Below, piece after piece: positions 1 to 8,330 of a stretch of 10,203 nucleotides of DNA. Source of the stretch: Methyloradius sp035460505 (GTDB taxonomy: Bacteria > Pseudomonadota > Gammaproteobacteria > Burkholderiales > Methylophilaceae); NCBI GenBank assembly GCA_035460505.1, contig DATHWP010000013.1, positions 1-10,203 of the forward strand, read 5' to 3'. Numbering within the stretch: position 1 is the stretch's first letter; each line of letters opens with the position of its first letter. The translations under genes and the position numbers were made by a program. Under the pieces are notes generated by a model. That model was not told the DNA's origin. It did no database searches and saw only the letters and a list, made by a program, of their open reading frames with translations.

Positions 1-1661
1 TTGCTTTGCGCACGGTCTTGTTTATTACTGCTTTTATCTGCCTCAACTTGTACTGCCAGATCTGCATTTTTTTCTTTAAGGCGTTGTTGCGTCAACCAAT
101 CACGATAATCCTCAAGATCACCATCAAAGGTTTCCACTTTGCCATCCGCCACTAGCACAAATTTGTCGCAACTCGCGCGCAACAAGGCACGGTCATGAGA
201 AACCAGCACTACACCGCCCTCGTATTCTTGTAATGCCAGCGTCAATGCATGCCGCATTTCGAGGTCAAGATGGTTAGTGGGCTCATCCAGCAACAATAGA
301 TTCGGACGCGTCCAGATCAATAACGCCAAAGCGAGTCGCGACTTTTCCCCGCCCGAAAACGGCGCGCAGGGACTTGTGACCATATCACCACGAAAATCGA
401 AACCGCCGAGATAATTGCGGTGTTCCTGCTCACGCGTTTGTGGGTCAAGGCGCAGCATGTGTTGTAGCGGCGATTCATCCAGCCGTAATTGCTCAAGCTG
501 ATGCTGGGCAAAATAGCCGATATTGAGGTCTTTGCCTTCGACACGTTTGCCATTCAATGGCTGAAGCTCAGCTGCGAGTAGTTTCACCAGCGTAGATTTA
601 CCTGCGCCATTGCGGCCAAGCAAACCAAGCCGCTCACCTGGGCGCATGGTTAAGGCAATATGTTTAAGCACGGCGAGTTGATTGTAGCCAGCATCGACAT
701 CATCTAGCACTAGCAAAGGGTCTGGCGCTGAAATCGGCGCACGAAAACTGAACCCAAACGGGCTATCCACATGGGCGGCGCTGATCAACTCCATGCGCTC
801 CAGCGCCTTGATACGGCTTTGTGCCTGGCGCGCCTTGGTTGCTTGGGCACGAAAACGATCTATGTATTTGTTCAAGTGGGCAACATCACGTTGCTGGCGC
901 TCATAGAGCGATTGTTGCTGTGCTAACTTTTCAGCACGTTGGCGCTCAAAATCGGAATAACCGCCGCGATATAAAGTGAGCTTTTGCTGCTCGATATGGG
1001 CGATATGGTTAATCACTACATCGAGAAAATCGCGGTCATGCGAGATCAACATCAGCGTGCCGCGATATTCCTTGAGCCAGCTTTCAAGCCAGATCACAGC
1101 ATCTAAATCCAAGTGATTGGTTGGCTCATCAAGCAATAATAAGTCAGAGCGACACATCAAGGCGCGTGCCAGATTGAGCCGCACACGCCAACCACCAGAA
1201 AAGTCAGAAACTGGTCGTGTCAGATCCGCGCTAGTAAAACCAAGGCCATGCAGCAACTCTGCCGCTCTCGCCTTGGCGGAATAGCCTTCGACTTCACTCA
1301 AGCGCATATGCAATTCTGCAATACGCTCACCAGAGCCTGCAGCTTCTGGTGCGTTTTCTAGTGCTGATAATGCTTGTTCTATGCTTCGCAATTCCACATC
1401 GCCATCCAGCACGAACTCAACGGCGGCATCGTTAAGCGCTGGAGTTTCCTGTGCCACATGGGCAATCACCCAGTGTGGTGGAATATCAAGATCACCAGAT
1501 TCCACATGCAGCTCGCCACGCAGCATGGCAAAAATACTAGATTTACCCGCGCCATTCGCCCCAGTCAGGCCAACTTTATGCCCAGGATGCAGCTGAAATG
1601 AAGCGCCTTGCACGAGTATTTTTGCGCCGCGCGCAAGGGTGAGGTTTTTAAACTGAATCAT
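1..1661 (-). CDS. yheS: ABC-F family ATP-binding protein YheS (3' end outside window)
   Basis: This is a soluble ABC-F ATPase with two nucleotide-binding domains and no membrane segments. The family acts on ribosomes, near the E site, to relieve stalled or difficult translation. Translating the minus strand from the ATG at 1661 gives 553 open codons to the window edge. Domain 1 has Walker A GANGAGKSS (34-42), signature FSGGW (154-158), Walker B LLLLDEP (174-180, catalytic E179) and switch SHDR (207-210). A charged linker, about 225-310, is rich in Gln and Arg and matches the P-site-tRNA-interaction arm. Domain 2 has GRNGAGKST (349-357), FSGGE (435-439), LLLLDEP (455-461, E460) and SHDR (488-491). 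Domain 2 motifs such as GYFAQHQLE and YLGGF, and the FSGGW signature, fit YheS better than Uup or EttA. E. coli YheS is about 637 residues, so roughly 80 C-terminal residues are missing here. The start has no clear Shine-Dalgarno, but no other start codon lies before the upstream in-frame stop. It is divergent from yhdP. Confidence 0.96.
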   Translation of the reverse strand, partial: MIQFKNLTLARGAKILVQGASFQLHPGHKVGLTGANGAGKSSIFAMLRGELHVESGDLDIPPHWVIAHVAQETPALNDAAVEFVLDGDVELRSIEQALSALENAPEAAGSGERIAELHMRLSEVEGYSAKARAAELLHGLGFTSADLTRPVSDFSGGWRVRLNLARALMCRSDLLLLDEPTNHLDLDAVIWLESWLKEYRGTLMLISHDRDFLDVVINHIAHIEQQKLTLYRGGYSDFERQRAEKLAQQQSLYERQQRDVAHLNKYIDRFRAQATKARQAQSRIKALERMELISAAHVDSPFGFSFRAPISAPDPLLVLDDVDAGYNQLAVLKHIALTMRPGERLGLLGRNGAGKSTLVKLLAAELQPLNGKRVEGKDLNIGYFAQHQLEQLRLDESPLQHMLRLDPQTREQEHRNYLGGFDFRGDMVTSPCAPFSGGEKSRLALALLIWTRPNLLLLDEPTNHLDLEMRHALTLALQEYEGGVVLVSHDRALLRASCDKFVLVADGKVETFDGDLEDYRDWLTQQRLKEKNADLAVQVEADKSSNKQDRAQS

Positions 1662-1800
1662 TGAGTTTTTTAAGAGAAATAAATGGTGCTAATCGATAGG
1701 AATGATGAAGTAGCGAAGATCGAAAATCTATCGGATTGAATAAAACCATATTCTAAAGCATAGCAACAACATAAACCCGCCATTTTTATGTCTGTAATCG

Positions 1801-1829
1801 TTGACCTAGGCGCGCGCTAATGAAATACT
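1801..1829 (+). promoter_or_regulatory. Candidate sigma70 promoter for yhdP
   Basis: TTGACC (1801-1806) matches five of six bases of the -35 consensus. After a 17-base spacer, AATACT (1824-1829) matches four of six bases of the -10. Transcription would start near 1836 and leave a leader of about 67 bases before the ATG at 1903. It is the best-spaced pair I found in the yheS/yhdP divergent region. The call rests on consensus matching only. I saw no comparably good promoter facing yheS. Confidence 0.35.
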
Positions 1830-1856
1830 CCAACACTGTATGTATATCGTGCGAAA

Positions 1857-1887
1857 GCGCTCTCCTCCTTGCTGCATTAGCGCAGCA
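1857..1887 (+). promoter_or_regulatory. Structured yhdP leader with two competing hairpins
   Basis: Two short hairpins that cannot form together lie where the ribosome binding site of yhdP should be. One pairs GCGCT (1857-1861) with AGCGC (1879-1883). The other pairs TGCTGC (1870-1875) with GCAGCA (1882-1887) around the loop ATTAGC. Between them runs CTCCTCCT (1862-1869), which resembles the anti-Shine-Dalgarno tail of 16S rRNA rather than a Shine-Dalgarno. The pairing is seen directly; a regulatory role is inference, and arms of 5-6 bases can arise by chance. Confidence 0.25.
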
Positions 1888-1902
1888 TAGCATTTGAAAA
1901 AT

Positions 1903-4900
1903 ATGGTCAAAAAGTCTCTGCTCTGGGTTTATCGCGCTGCACTCGTTACGTTGTGGTTGATTATTATCGTTCTGGCAACTTCGGTATTGTCATTGCGCTA
2001 TATCGTATTGCCGCATATTGATGCTTACAAAGATGAGCTGGTAGCGCAGGTTGGTACAGCGGTTGGCCACCCCATTACTATTGGCGACCTGAAAGCCAGC
2101 TGGGATGGGCTGAATCCACATTTTTCCATGCTTGATGTTCAGCTTTACGATGCCGAGAACCGCCCCGCACTGTCATTAAGCCATATAGAGGCCACCCTTT
2201 CCTGGTTGAGTATTCCGCTCTTTGAGCCGCGCCTTTCATCACTTGCGATTTATAAACCCGAACTCACTGTACGCCGCGAGGCTGATGGCACATTGTATGT
2301 GGCAGGCATTGCTATGGGCGGCCCAGCAAGGCCTGAGCTTGCTAATTGGATACTACGCCAGGCGCAGATTGATGTGAGTGATGCGACGATTCTCTGGCAG
2401 GATGATTTGCGTAAAGCACCCCCGCTCACGCTCAACAATTTAAGATTATCTATTGTCAGCCCAGCCTGGAAAGGCATCATAGGACAGCATCGCTTTGCAT
2501 TGCGCGCTACGCCTTCAGCAGGATCGTCTGCGCCAATTGATGTGCGTGGCAACATCTATGGCAAAGATGTCAGTCAACTTAATAGCTGGCGCGGGACGAT
2601 TTACGCCAAGCTGGAAGGCACTGATATCGCAGCTTGGCGTCACTGGGTCGATTATCCATTTGACCTACGTGAAGGGTTTGGTGCTGCACAATTCTGGCTA
2701 GATTTCAGCAAAGGTGCGCCACAAAAAGTTACGTCAGATGTGATTTTTAGCCAAGTAAAAACACGCTTATCCAAAAATAGCGCAGAGGCAACGTTGAATA
2801 ACCTTTCTGGCCGCTTAAGCTGGACAAAATATGATGATGGCCAAGAGATTAAAGCTCAACATATCAAGGCGATAACACCAGATGGCCTGAATATGCAAAG
2901 TGGTAACCTAGCGCTGCGTGAACGCTCAGCCGATGGCAAAGAATGGACAGAAGGCAGCATACAACTGGATGAAATTCAGCTTGAGTCATTGAACGCTTTC
3001 GCAGGCTACTTGCCCTTGCCAGCGGCAACCCTGAAACAGCTCGCCGAGATTGCACCAGAAGGCAAACTAGAAAATTTAGATGCCAGTTGGAAAGGCAGCG
3101 TTAACCAAACCAACGAATACAGCATACGCAGTAAATTCACTGGGCTAGGCATGAAGCCATACGAGAATTTCCCTGGCTTCAGCAATCTAACTGGCAGCAT
3201 TGATGCCGATGAAACTGATGGCAGCCTCACGATTAACTCACAAAAAGCCGAACTCAATCTTGAGCATGTGATGCGCTGGCCTATCCCTGCGGATAAGCTC
3301 AGTGGCGAGGTAAAATGGAATATCCAGAAAAACCAGACCCAAATCAGCGTAAATAATCTAGCCATTGCAAATGAGCATCTGGCAGGCACCATCAATGGCA
3401 GTTATCTGCTGAACCACGTGCGTGGCGGCTTCTTGAACCTGACTGCCAAGCTAGGCCATGGCAATGCGGCTTATGCACATTATTACTACCCCAAGATTAT
3501 GGGCGAACATACTTTGCATTGGCTGGACACCTCCATATTGGGTGGCAAGCTTGAAGATATCAATGTCACTATCAAAGGCAATCTGGATGACTTCCCCTTC
3601 CCTAATAATAAAGATGGCTTATTCAGGGTAACGGCCAAGCTTGACGATGGCCTGTTGGAATATGGCACTTCGTGGCCAAAAATTGATGGTATCAAGCTGG
3701 ACATGCTGTTTGAAGGCGTGCGCATGGAGCTTAACGCTACGGCGGGCAATATTTTTGGTAATAAAATCATCAAAACCAAAGTGGTGATTCCTGAATTACA
3801 TACTGCAGAACCCATATTGACCGTCATTGCTGACGGTACTGGCCCCGTCAGTGAAGGCATAAAATTCATCAATAGCAGTCCAGTGCACGAAGTGACCGAA
3901 GGCTTTACCAACACCCTGCGCACTTCTGGCAACGGCAACCTGCATCTGGAGTTAATGATTCCATTAAACGATGAAAATGCTACTAAAGTTAAAGGAACCT
4001 ACGCCATTACCAACGGAGGCATGGCGGACCAGGAAATCCCTGAATTAAGCAAGATCAACGGCAAACTTGAATTCACTGAATCGGGCTTGCATGCACAAAA
4101 TGTAAATGCTTGGATATATGGCGGCCCCGCGCAATTTAGTGTGGCAACTGGCAAAGACCACTCAGTAAAAATCAATGCGCGCGGGCGTTTGACTGATAGC
4201 GGTCTCAAACAGACATTTGGCGCTGGCCTCCCTGACAGATTAACTGGCAGCGCAGACTGGTCTGCTGATATCAGCGTAGTACAAAAGCAGCTTGAGCTCA
4301 TCATTAACTCAAGCTTGGTTGGCATGGCTTCTAGCCTGCCACCACCACTAAACAAAGCTGCAAACGATGTGATGTACCTCAAAGTGGAGAAAAAGCAGAC
4401 ATCAGCAACACAAGACTTAATCACCTTGAACCTCGGCACAGCGATTGCTGCAAAAATACAGCGCGCTGACCAGAATGGCGTGATGAAAATAGACCGCGGT
4501 GAAATCGGCCTTAATGTCGCCCCTGCTTTGCCAACTCAGCCAGGACTTAACGTACGTGGCACCTTAGACAATCTGGATGCAGATGAATGGCGGAGTATTT
4601 TCAGCAAAACTAGCGTGCCAAGTAATTCAAATGCAGTTACCGCGAATACCGACTTCAGCATTGCTAAAGTAGATTTAGCGATCAACACGTTAGATATTTT
4701 TGATAAACGCATTAATGGCTTAAAGCTTGTCGCCAAACCAATCGCTGATGGTTGGTCAGCCAATGTGCAAAGCCAAGAAGTCACAGGTGATGTGCAATGG
4801 CATAAACCAGGCAATGGGAAAATTTTCGCCAAGCTCAAAAACCTGATCGCCCCTGCGGCAACACCTGGCACCATGGAGCTAAAAACTCAAGGTGATTTCA

Positions 4901-5760
4901 AGCAGCAGGCCGAGCAGTACCCAGCACTGGATATTACGGCCGACAACTTCGAGATCGGCAAAAAGAAGCTGGGTAAACTTGAGTTGCTGGCGAGCGAACA
5001 GAATGACGACTGGAGCATTGAAAAACTTCGTATGGTCATGCCAGAGAGCACAATCAGCGCAGAAGGTGAATGGCATAACTGGAAACGCAGTCCGAATACG
5101 CGCATCAATATTAGTTGGCAGATCACTGACCTGGGTAAAACATTGGATAGGTTTGGTTACCCTAATACGATTAAAGGCGGCGATGCCACCCTCAGTGGTC
5201 AGCTAAAATGGCCTGGTAGCCCACATGAGTTCGATACACTGGGCTTGAGCGGCAACTTACAACTAGATGCCAACCACGGGCAGATATTAAAAATCCAACC
5301 TGGGGTTGGTCGTCTATTCAGCGTACTTAGCTTACAAAACCTGCCGCGCAGACTGACATTTGATTTCAGGGATGTATTCAGTAGCGGCTTTACTTTTGAC
5401 AAAATAACCTCGAGCGTCAAAATTAATAATGGCGTGATGCATAGCGATGATTTCAAGATGGAAGGTCCTACTGCAAGGGTTGAAATCAAAGGTGAAACTG
5501 ACATACAAAAAGAAACCCAGCATCTGTTTGTTAAAGTCACCCCTTATGTCAGCGATAGCCTATCGCTGCTATCACTTGCTGGTGGGCCAGCAGTTGCTGG
5601 GGGGGTTTGGCTGGCACAAAAACTGCTAAAAGATCCAATAAATAAATTCGCTGCGGATGAATACGAAATTGTGGGCACTTGGGATAACCCGCAGGAACTA
5701 AAATCTCCAGAATTAAAATCGGATGAGAAAATCCCTGCGATTAGACCTCTGAACAAATAG
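1903..5760 (+). CDS. yhdP: YhdP-family AsmA-like envelope phospholipid transport protein
   Basis: Very large protein, 1285 residues from the ATG at 1903; E. coli YhdP is 1266. YhdP, with TamB and YdbH, is an AsmA-like bridge that carries phospholipid from inner to outer membrane. It has one N-terminal membrane anchor, about residues 9-31 (WVYRAALVTLWLIIIVLA), then a long periplasmic region of alternating beta-strand segments matching the DUF3971/YhdP and AsmA-like C-terminal families. The last 100 residues hold the usual motif: GPTARVEIKGETD, then a Gly/Ala-rich amphipathic stretch (SLAGGPAVAGGVWLAQKLL), then EIVGTWDNP. There is no catalytic motif, as expected. The start is uncertain: an in-frame TTG at 1894 would add three residues (first residues MKN before MVKK), with a stop codon at 1888 just upstream. 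ATG is preferred as the commoner start; neither has a clear Shine-Dalgarno. The stop lies 30 bases before the amidase gene, which suggests an operon. A run of seven G (5599-5605) lies near the 3' end. Confidence 0.93.
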   Translation: MVKKSLLWVYRAALVTLWLIIIVLATSVLSLRYIVLPHIDAYKDELVAQVGTAVGHPITIGDLKASWDGLNPHFSMLDVQLYDAENRPALSLSHIEATLSWLSIPLFEPRLSSLAIYKPELTVRREADGTLYVAGIAMGGPARPELANWILRQAQIDVSDATILWQDDLRKAPPLTLNNLRLSIVSPAWKGIIGQHRFALRATPSAGSSAPIDVRGNIYGKDVSQLNSWRGTIYAKLEGTDIAAWRHWVDYPFDLREGFGAAQFWLDFSKGAPQKVTSDVIFSQVKTRLSKNSAEATLNNLSGRLSWTKYDDGQEIKAQHIKAITPDGLNMQSGNLALRERSADGKEWTEGSIQLDEIQLESLNAFAGYLPLPAATLKQLAEIAPEGKLENLDASWKGSVNQTNEYSIRSKFTGLGMKPYENFPGFSNLTGSIDADETDGSLTINSQKAELNLEHVMRWPIPADKLSGEVKWNIQKNQTQISVNNLAIANEHLAGTINGSYLLNHVRGGFLNLTAKLGHGNAAYAHYYYPKIMGEHTLHWLDTSILGGKLEDINVTIKGNLDDFPFPNNKDGLFRVTAKLDDGLLEYGTSWPKIDGIKLDMLFEGVRMELNATAGNIFGNKIIKTKVVIPELHTAEPILTVIADGTGPVSEGIKFINSSPVHEVTEGFTNTLRTSGNGNLHLELMIPLNDENATKVKGTYAITNGGMADQEIPELSKINGKLEFTESGLHAQNVNAWIYGGPAQFSVATGKDHSVKINARGRLTDSGLKQTFGAGLPDRLTGSADWSADISVVQKQLELIINSSLVGMASSLPPPLNKAANDVMYLKVEKKQTSATQDLITLNLGTAIAAKIQRADQNGVMKIDRGEIGLNVAPALPTQPGLNVRGTLDNLDADEWRSIFSKTSVPSNSNAVTANTDFSIAKVDLAINTLDIFDKRINGLKLVAKPIADGWSANVQSQEVTGDVQWHKPGNGKIFAKLKNLIAPAATPGTMELKTQGDFKQQAEQYPALDITADNFEIGKKKLGKLELLASEQNDDWSIEKLRMVMPESTISAEGEWHNWKRSPNTRINISWQITDLGKTLDRFGYPNTIKGGDATLSGQLKWPGSPHEFDTLGLSGNLQLDANHGQILKIQPGVGRLFSVLSLQNLPRRLTFDFRDVFSSGFTFDKITSSVKINNGVMHSDDFKMEGPTARVEIKGETDIQKETQHLFVKVTPYVSDSLSLLSLAGGPAVAGGVWLAQKLLKDPINKFAADEYEIVGTWDNPQELKSPELKSDEKIPAIRPLNK

Positions 5761-5779
5761 ACAAAATCAAGAACCATAT

Positions 5780-5784
5780 GGAAA
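5780..5784 (+). promoter_or_regulatory. Ribosome binding site of the amidase gene
   Basis: GGAAA lies six bases before the ATG at 5791. It supports this start over the nearer-upstream ATG at 5778, which is in another frame. It also means the amidase start keeps the 24-residue extension ahead of the conserved fold. Confidence 0.6.
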
Positions 5785-5790
5785 TAAAAC

Positions 5791-6657
5791 ATGGCAATTA
5801 AATCACGTACAAAAAATATCAAAACTGATAAAGCGCTAGCGCTAGCTCCAGCGCCAGGCACCGTACGAGTAGCCTGCATACAAATGGCGTCTGGCCCTTA
5901 TGTATCAGCCAACTTAAGCGAAGCAGAACGCTTGATCGAGATCGCCGTTAATCAAGGTGCCAAGCTGATTGCCTTGCCGGAATATTTTGCCATCATGGGC
6001 TTAAAAGAAACTGATAAAGTCAAAGTAGCCGAAAAAGAAGGCACAGGCCCGATTCAACGCTTTTTGTCAAAGATAGCCAAAAAACATGAAGTCTGGATCA
6101 TAGGCGGTTCTATTCCGCTTGAGTCAGCCATCGAAGGCAAGGTTCGCAACGCCTGTTTGGTGTTTGATGACAAAGGTAAGCAAGTTGCACGCTACGACAA
6201 GATTCACTTGTTTGGGCTGAACCTTGGCAACGAGCATTATCGTGAAGAAAAGACAATTGAGCCAGGCGACAAAATCGTAGTCGTTGAAACTCCCTTCGGA
6301 AAAATCGGTCTGTCTATTTGTTACGATTTACGTTTTCCCGAGCTTTATCGCGCGATGGGCGAAGTTGATATTATCGTAGTGCCATCCGCATTTACTGAAA
6401 CCACAGGGAAAGCCCATTGGGAATTACTGATGCGTGCACGTGCCATCGAGAACTTGAGCTATGTGATGGGGCCTGCACAAGGGGGCTACCATGCCTCTGG
6501 TCGTGAGACCCATGGCAACAGCATGATCATTGACCCTTGGGGTGTAGTATTGGATAGATTGCCACGCGGCTCTGGTGTAGTGATTGCCTCGGTGAATGCG
6601 GGTTACCAACAAAGTTTACGTAACAGCTTGCCCGCGTTGAGCCATCGCACGATCTAG
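5791..6657 (+). CDS. Carbon-nitrogen hydrolase, Nit1-type deaminated glutathione amidase
   Basis: A 288-residue cytosolic member of the nitrilase superfamily, whose members hydrolyse amides through a Glu-Lys-Cys triad. The triad is visible: E64 in ALPEYF, K137 in RYDKIHLFG and C177 in SICYDLRFPELYR. The later segment TTGKAHWELLMRARAIE (204-220) and the block HGNSMIIDPWG (241-251) closely follow Nit1 as I recall it. Nit1 repairs deaminated glutathione, a side product of transaminases, to 2-oxoglutarate and Cys-Gly. That makes metabolite repair the best guess. The related Nit2 omega-amidase or another small-amide substrate cannot be excluded from sequence alone. The conserved fold begins at VRVACIQM (25-32); the first 24 residues are a Lys- and Ala/Pro-rich extension with no visible signal peptide. 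The gene starts 30 bases after yhdP and precedes tldD. This order is familiar from beta- and gammaproteobacteria, including pseudomonads. Confidence 0.93.
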   Translation: MAIKSRTKNIKTDKALALAPAPGTVRVACIQMASGPYVSANLSEAERLIEIAVNQGAKLIALPEYFAIMGLKETDKVKVAEKEGTGPIQRFLSKIAKKHEVWIIGGSIPLESAIEGKVRNACLVFDDKGKQVARYDKIHLFGLNLGNEHYREEKTIEPGDKIVVVETPFGKIGLSICYDLRFPELYRAMGEVDIIVVPSAFTETTGKAHWELLMRARAIENLSYVMGPAQGGYHASGRETHGNSMIIDPWGVVLDRLPRGSGVVIASVNAGYQQSLRNSLPALSHRTI

Positions 6658-6763
6658 CCGGAACAGGTAATAACACGAGTTGGAATTAAAGAATTTACTT
6701 AGCGTTGATAGATGCTGAGATTGTTACATTGAATAACTGTACTACTTTGAAAGTAATCTTGTC

Positions 6764-8239
6764 ATGAAGCCAGAAACAATCCCTACCAGCTCAAGCCCTG
6801 AAACAGGCTCACATTTCAGCACGGCGACTGAAACCCTGCTTGCCCCAAGCGGCTTGGATGTGCCTGCGTTGCGCGGCGTGCTGGATGGAATCATGACGCA
6901 CAAGGTAGATTATGCAGACCTGTACTTTCAATACAGCCGCTCAGAAAGCTGGGGATTGGAAGAAGGCCAAGTCAAATCTGGCAATTTCAGCATAGATCAG
7001 GGCGTAGGTGTGCGTGCAGTGAGCGGCGAGAAAACTGCCTTTGCTTACTCCGACGACATTCATTTAAACGCCTTGGAGCAGGCTGCCACTGCCACACGCG
7101 CAATTGCCAGTACAGGCAACGAACAAACAGGCTCGATACTCAAGCACATTAGCGCGCCGCAGCTTTATATACCGCAAGACCCTATTGCATCGTTGAGTGC
7201 TGAGGCAAAAGTCAAACTGCTTGAGCGCCTTGAAACCTATGCACGCAAGGCTGATCCACGCGTCACGCAAGTGATGGCCTCGATTGCAGGTGAATATGAA
7301 GTAGTGATGGTCGCGCGCCATGATGGCGTGATGGCTGCTGATGTGCGCCCACTCGTCAGGCTTTCGATTCAAGTGATTACTGAGCAGGATGGTCGCCGTG
7401 AGCAAGGTTCAGCAGGTGGCGGCGGTCGTTTTGATTACAGCTACTTCACCGATGAAGTTTTGCAAGACTACGCCAAAAAAGCGGTACATCAGGCACTGAC
7501 TAACCTTGACGCCCGCCCTGCCCCTGCAGGCAGCATGACGGTGGTATTGGGCGCTGGCTGGCCTGGTATTTTGTTGCATGAAGCGATTGGACATGGCCTT
7601 GAAGGCGATTTCAACCGCAAAGGTAGCTCTGCCTTCGCAGGCAAAATCGGCCAGCGCGTGGCATCACCTGGCGTCACTGTGGTGGATGACGGCACCATTA
7701 CTGACCGCCGTGGTTCGCTCAATGTGGATGACGAAGGTAACCCGACACAACGCACTGTGCTGATTGAAGACGGTATTTTGCGTGGCTATATTCAAGACAG
7801 CCTCAATGCACGGCTGATGGGCATGCCAATTACGGGCAATGCACGTCGCGAATCCTATGCACACATTCCCATGCCGCGCATGACCAACACCTATATGTAT
7901 AACGGCAATATGCCGCCTGAAGAAATCATTCGCTCAGTCAAAAAAGGGCTGTACGCAGTCAATTTTGGCGGTGGGCAAGTGGATATCACCAGCGGCAAAT
8001 TTGTGTTCTCCGCAGCCGAAGCGTGGATGATCGAAGATGGCAAACTGACTTACCCAGTGAAAGGTGCTACCTTAATCGGCAATGGGCCTGATGTGTTGAC
8101 CAGAGTATCGATGATTGGTAACGATATGGCTTTAGATTCAGGGGTTGGTACTTGTGGCAAAGAAGGGCAAAGCGTGCCAGTAGGTGTAGGCCAACCTACA
8201 CTGAAAATCGAAGGGCTTACCGTGGGTGGTACAGCGTAA
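6764..8239 (+). CDS. tldD: Metalloprotease TldD, catalytic subunit of TldD/TldE
   Basis: A 491-residue cytosolic zinc protease subunit (E. coli TldD 481). With TldE (PmbA) it forms a hollow complex that degrades unfolded peptides; in E. coli it matures microcin B17 and degrades the CcdA antitoxin. The zinc-site motif is HEAIGH at 272-277, followed by GLEGDFNRKG. The conserved cysteine in GTCGKEGQS is C464. Other family blocks are DQGVGVRAVSGEKTAFAY, PLVRLSIQV, GGGGRFDY, DDEGNPTQ, NARRESYAHIPMPRMTNTYM and the C-terminal GLTVGGTA, so the gene is full length. The first 15 or so residues, rich in Ser/Thr/Pro, exceed the E. coli N-terminus. The ATG at 6764 has only a weak GAAAG ten bases upstream. 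It starts 106 bases after the amidase, so it may share that transcript or have its own promoter. The tldE/pmbA partner is not in this window and must lie elsewhere. Confidence 0.97.
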   Translation: MKPETIPTSSSPETGSHFSTATETLLAPSGLDVPALRGVLDGIMTHKVDYADLYFQYSRSESWGLEEGQVKSGNFSIDQGVGVRAVSGEKTAFAYSDDIHLNALEQAATATRAIASTGNEQTGSILKHISAPQLYIPQDPIASLSAEAKVKLLERLETYARKADPRVTQVMASIAGEYEVVMVARHDGVMAADVRPLVRLSIQVITEQDGRREQGSAGGGGRFDYSYFTDEVLQDYAKKAVHQALTNLDARPAPAGSMTVVLGAGWPGILLHEAIGHGLEGDFNRKGSSAFAGKIGQRVASPGVTVVDDGTITDRRGSLNVDDEGNPTQRTVLIEDGILRGYIQDSLNARLMGMPITGNARRESYAHIPMPRMTNTYMYNGNMPPEEIIRSVKKGLYAVNFGGGQVDITSGKFVFSAAEAWMIEDGKLTYPVKGATLIGNGPDVLTRVSMIGNDMALDSGVGTCGKEGQSVPVGVGQPTLKIEGLTVGGTA

Positions 8240-8247
8240 TTAAATCA

Positions 8248-8260
8248 GGTTAATATAACC
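8248..8260. repeat. Small inverted repeat after tldD
   Basis: GGTTA-ATA-TAACC is a perfect 5-base inverted repeat with a 3-base centre, nine bases past the tldD stop. It has no T-run after it, so it is a poor intrinsic terminator. It could be an operator half-site pair for the downstream gene or chance. A second palindrome, GTTATAAC, follows at 8275-8282. Confidence 0.25.
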
Positions 8261-8324
8261 GTGTGTATCGCTTAGTTATAACGACAGGGCTTGGTTGTAA
8301 GTATCATCACATCACAAGCTCGGC

Positions 8325-8330
8325 TATATA
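8325..8330 (+). promoter_or_regulatory. Candidate -10 element of the DUF2934 gene
   Basis: TATATA in the context CGGCTATATAGAGG is a good -10 match about 67 bases before the ATG at 8397. No recognisable -35 lies 16-18 bases upstream, so the promoter, if real, is weak, activator-dependent or read by another sigma factor. The preceding bases CGGC also precede the mfd TATAAT at 8851. Confidence 0.25.

Noticed and set aside
1374..1601. Plus-strand open frames opposite yheS
   Set aside because: They run antisense through the Walker A region of yheS, which has unbroken conserved motifs.
1..1661. Possible frameshift in yheS, since only short complete frames are apparent there
   Set aside because: The minus-strand frame is continuous from 1661 to the edge, and the Walker A codons of both domains fall in the same frame; the gene simply runs out of the window.
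1694..1733. CGATAG / CTATCG inverted repeat upstream of yheS
   Set aside because: Six-base arms separated by 28 bases with no promoter element beside them; too weak to call an operator or terminator.
3486..3938. Minus-strand open frame of 150 residues inside yhdP
   Set aside because: It is antisense to a well-supported yhdP segment, has no recognisable domain or ribosome binding site, and its composition (Ser/Leu/Pro-rich) is that of a reverse-frame shadow.
3999..4439. Minus-strand open frame of 146 residues inside yhdP
   Set aside because: Same reasons: antisense shadow of a conserved coding region with no family resemblance.
6721..6748. TTGTTA - 16 bases - TACTTT as a tldD promoter
   Set aside because: The -10 matches only three of six bases; not better than chance in an AT-rich gap.
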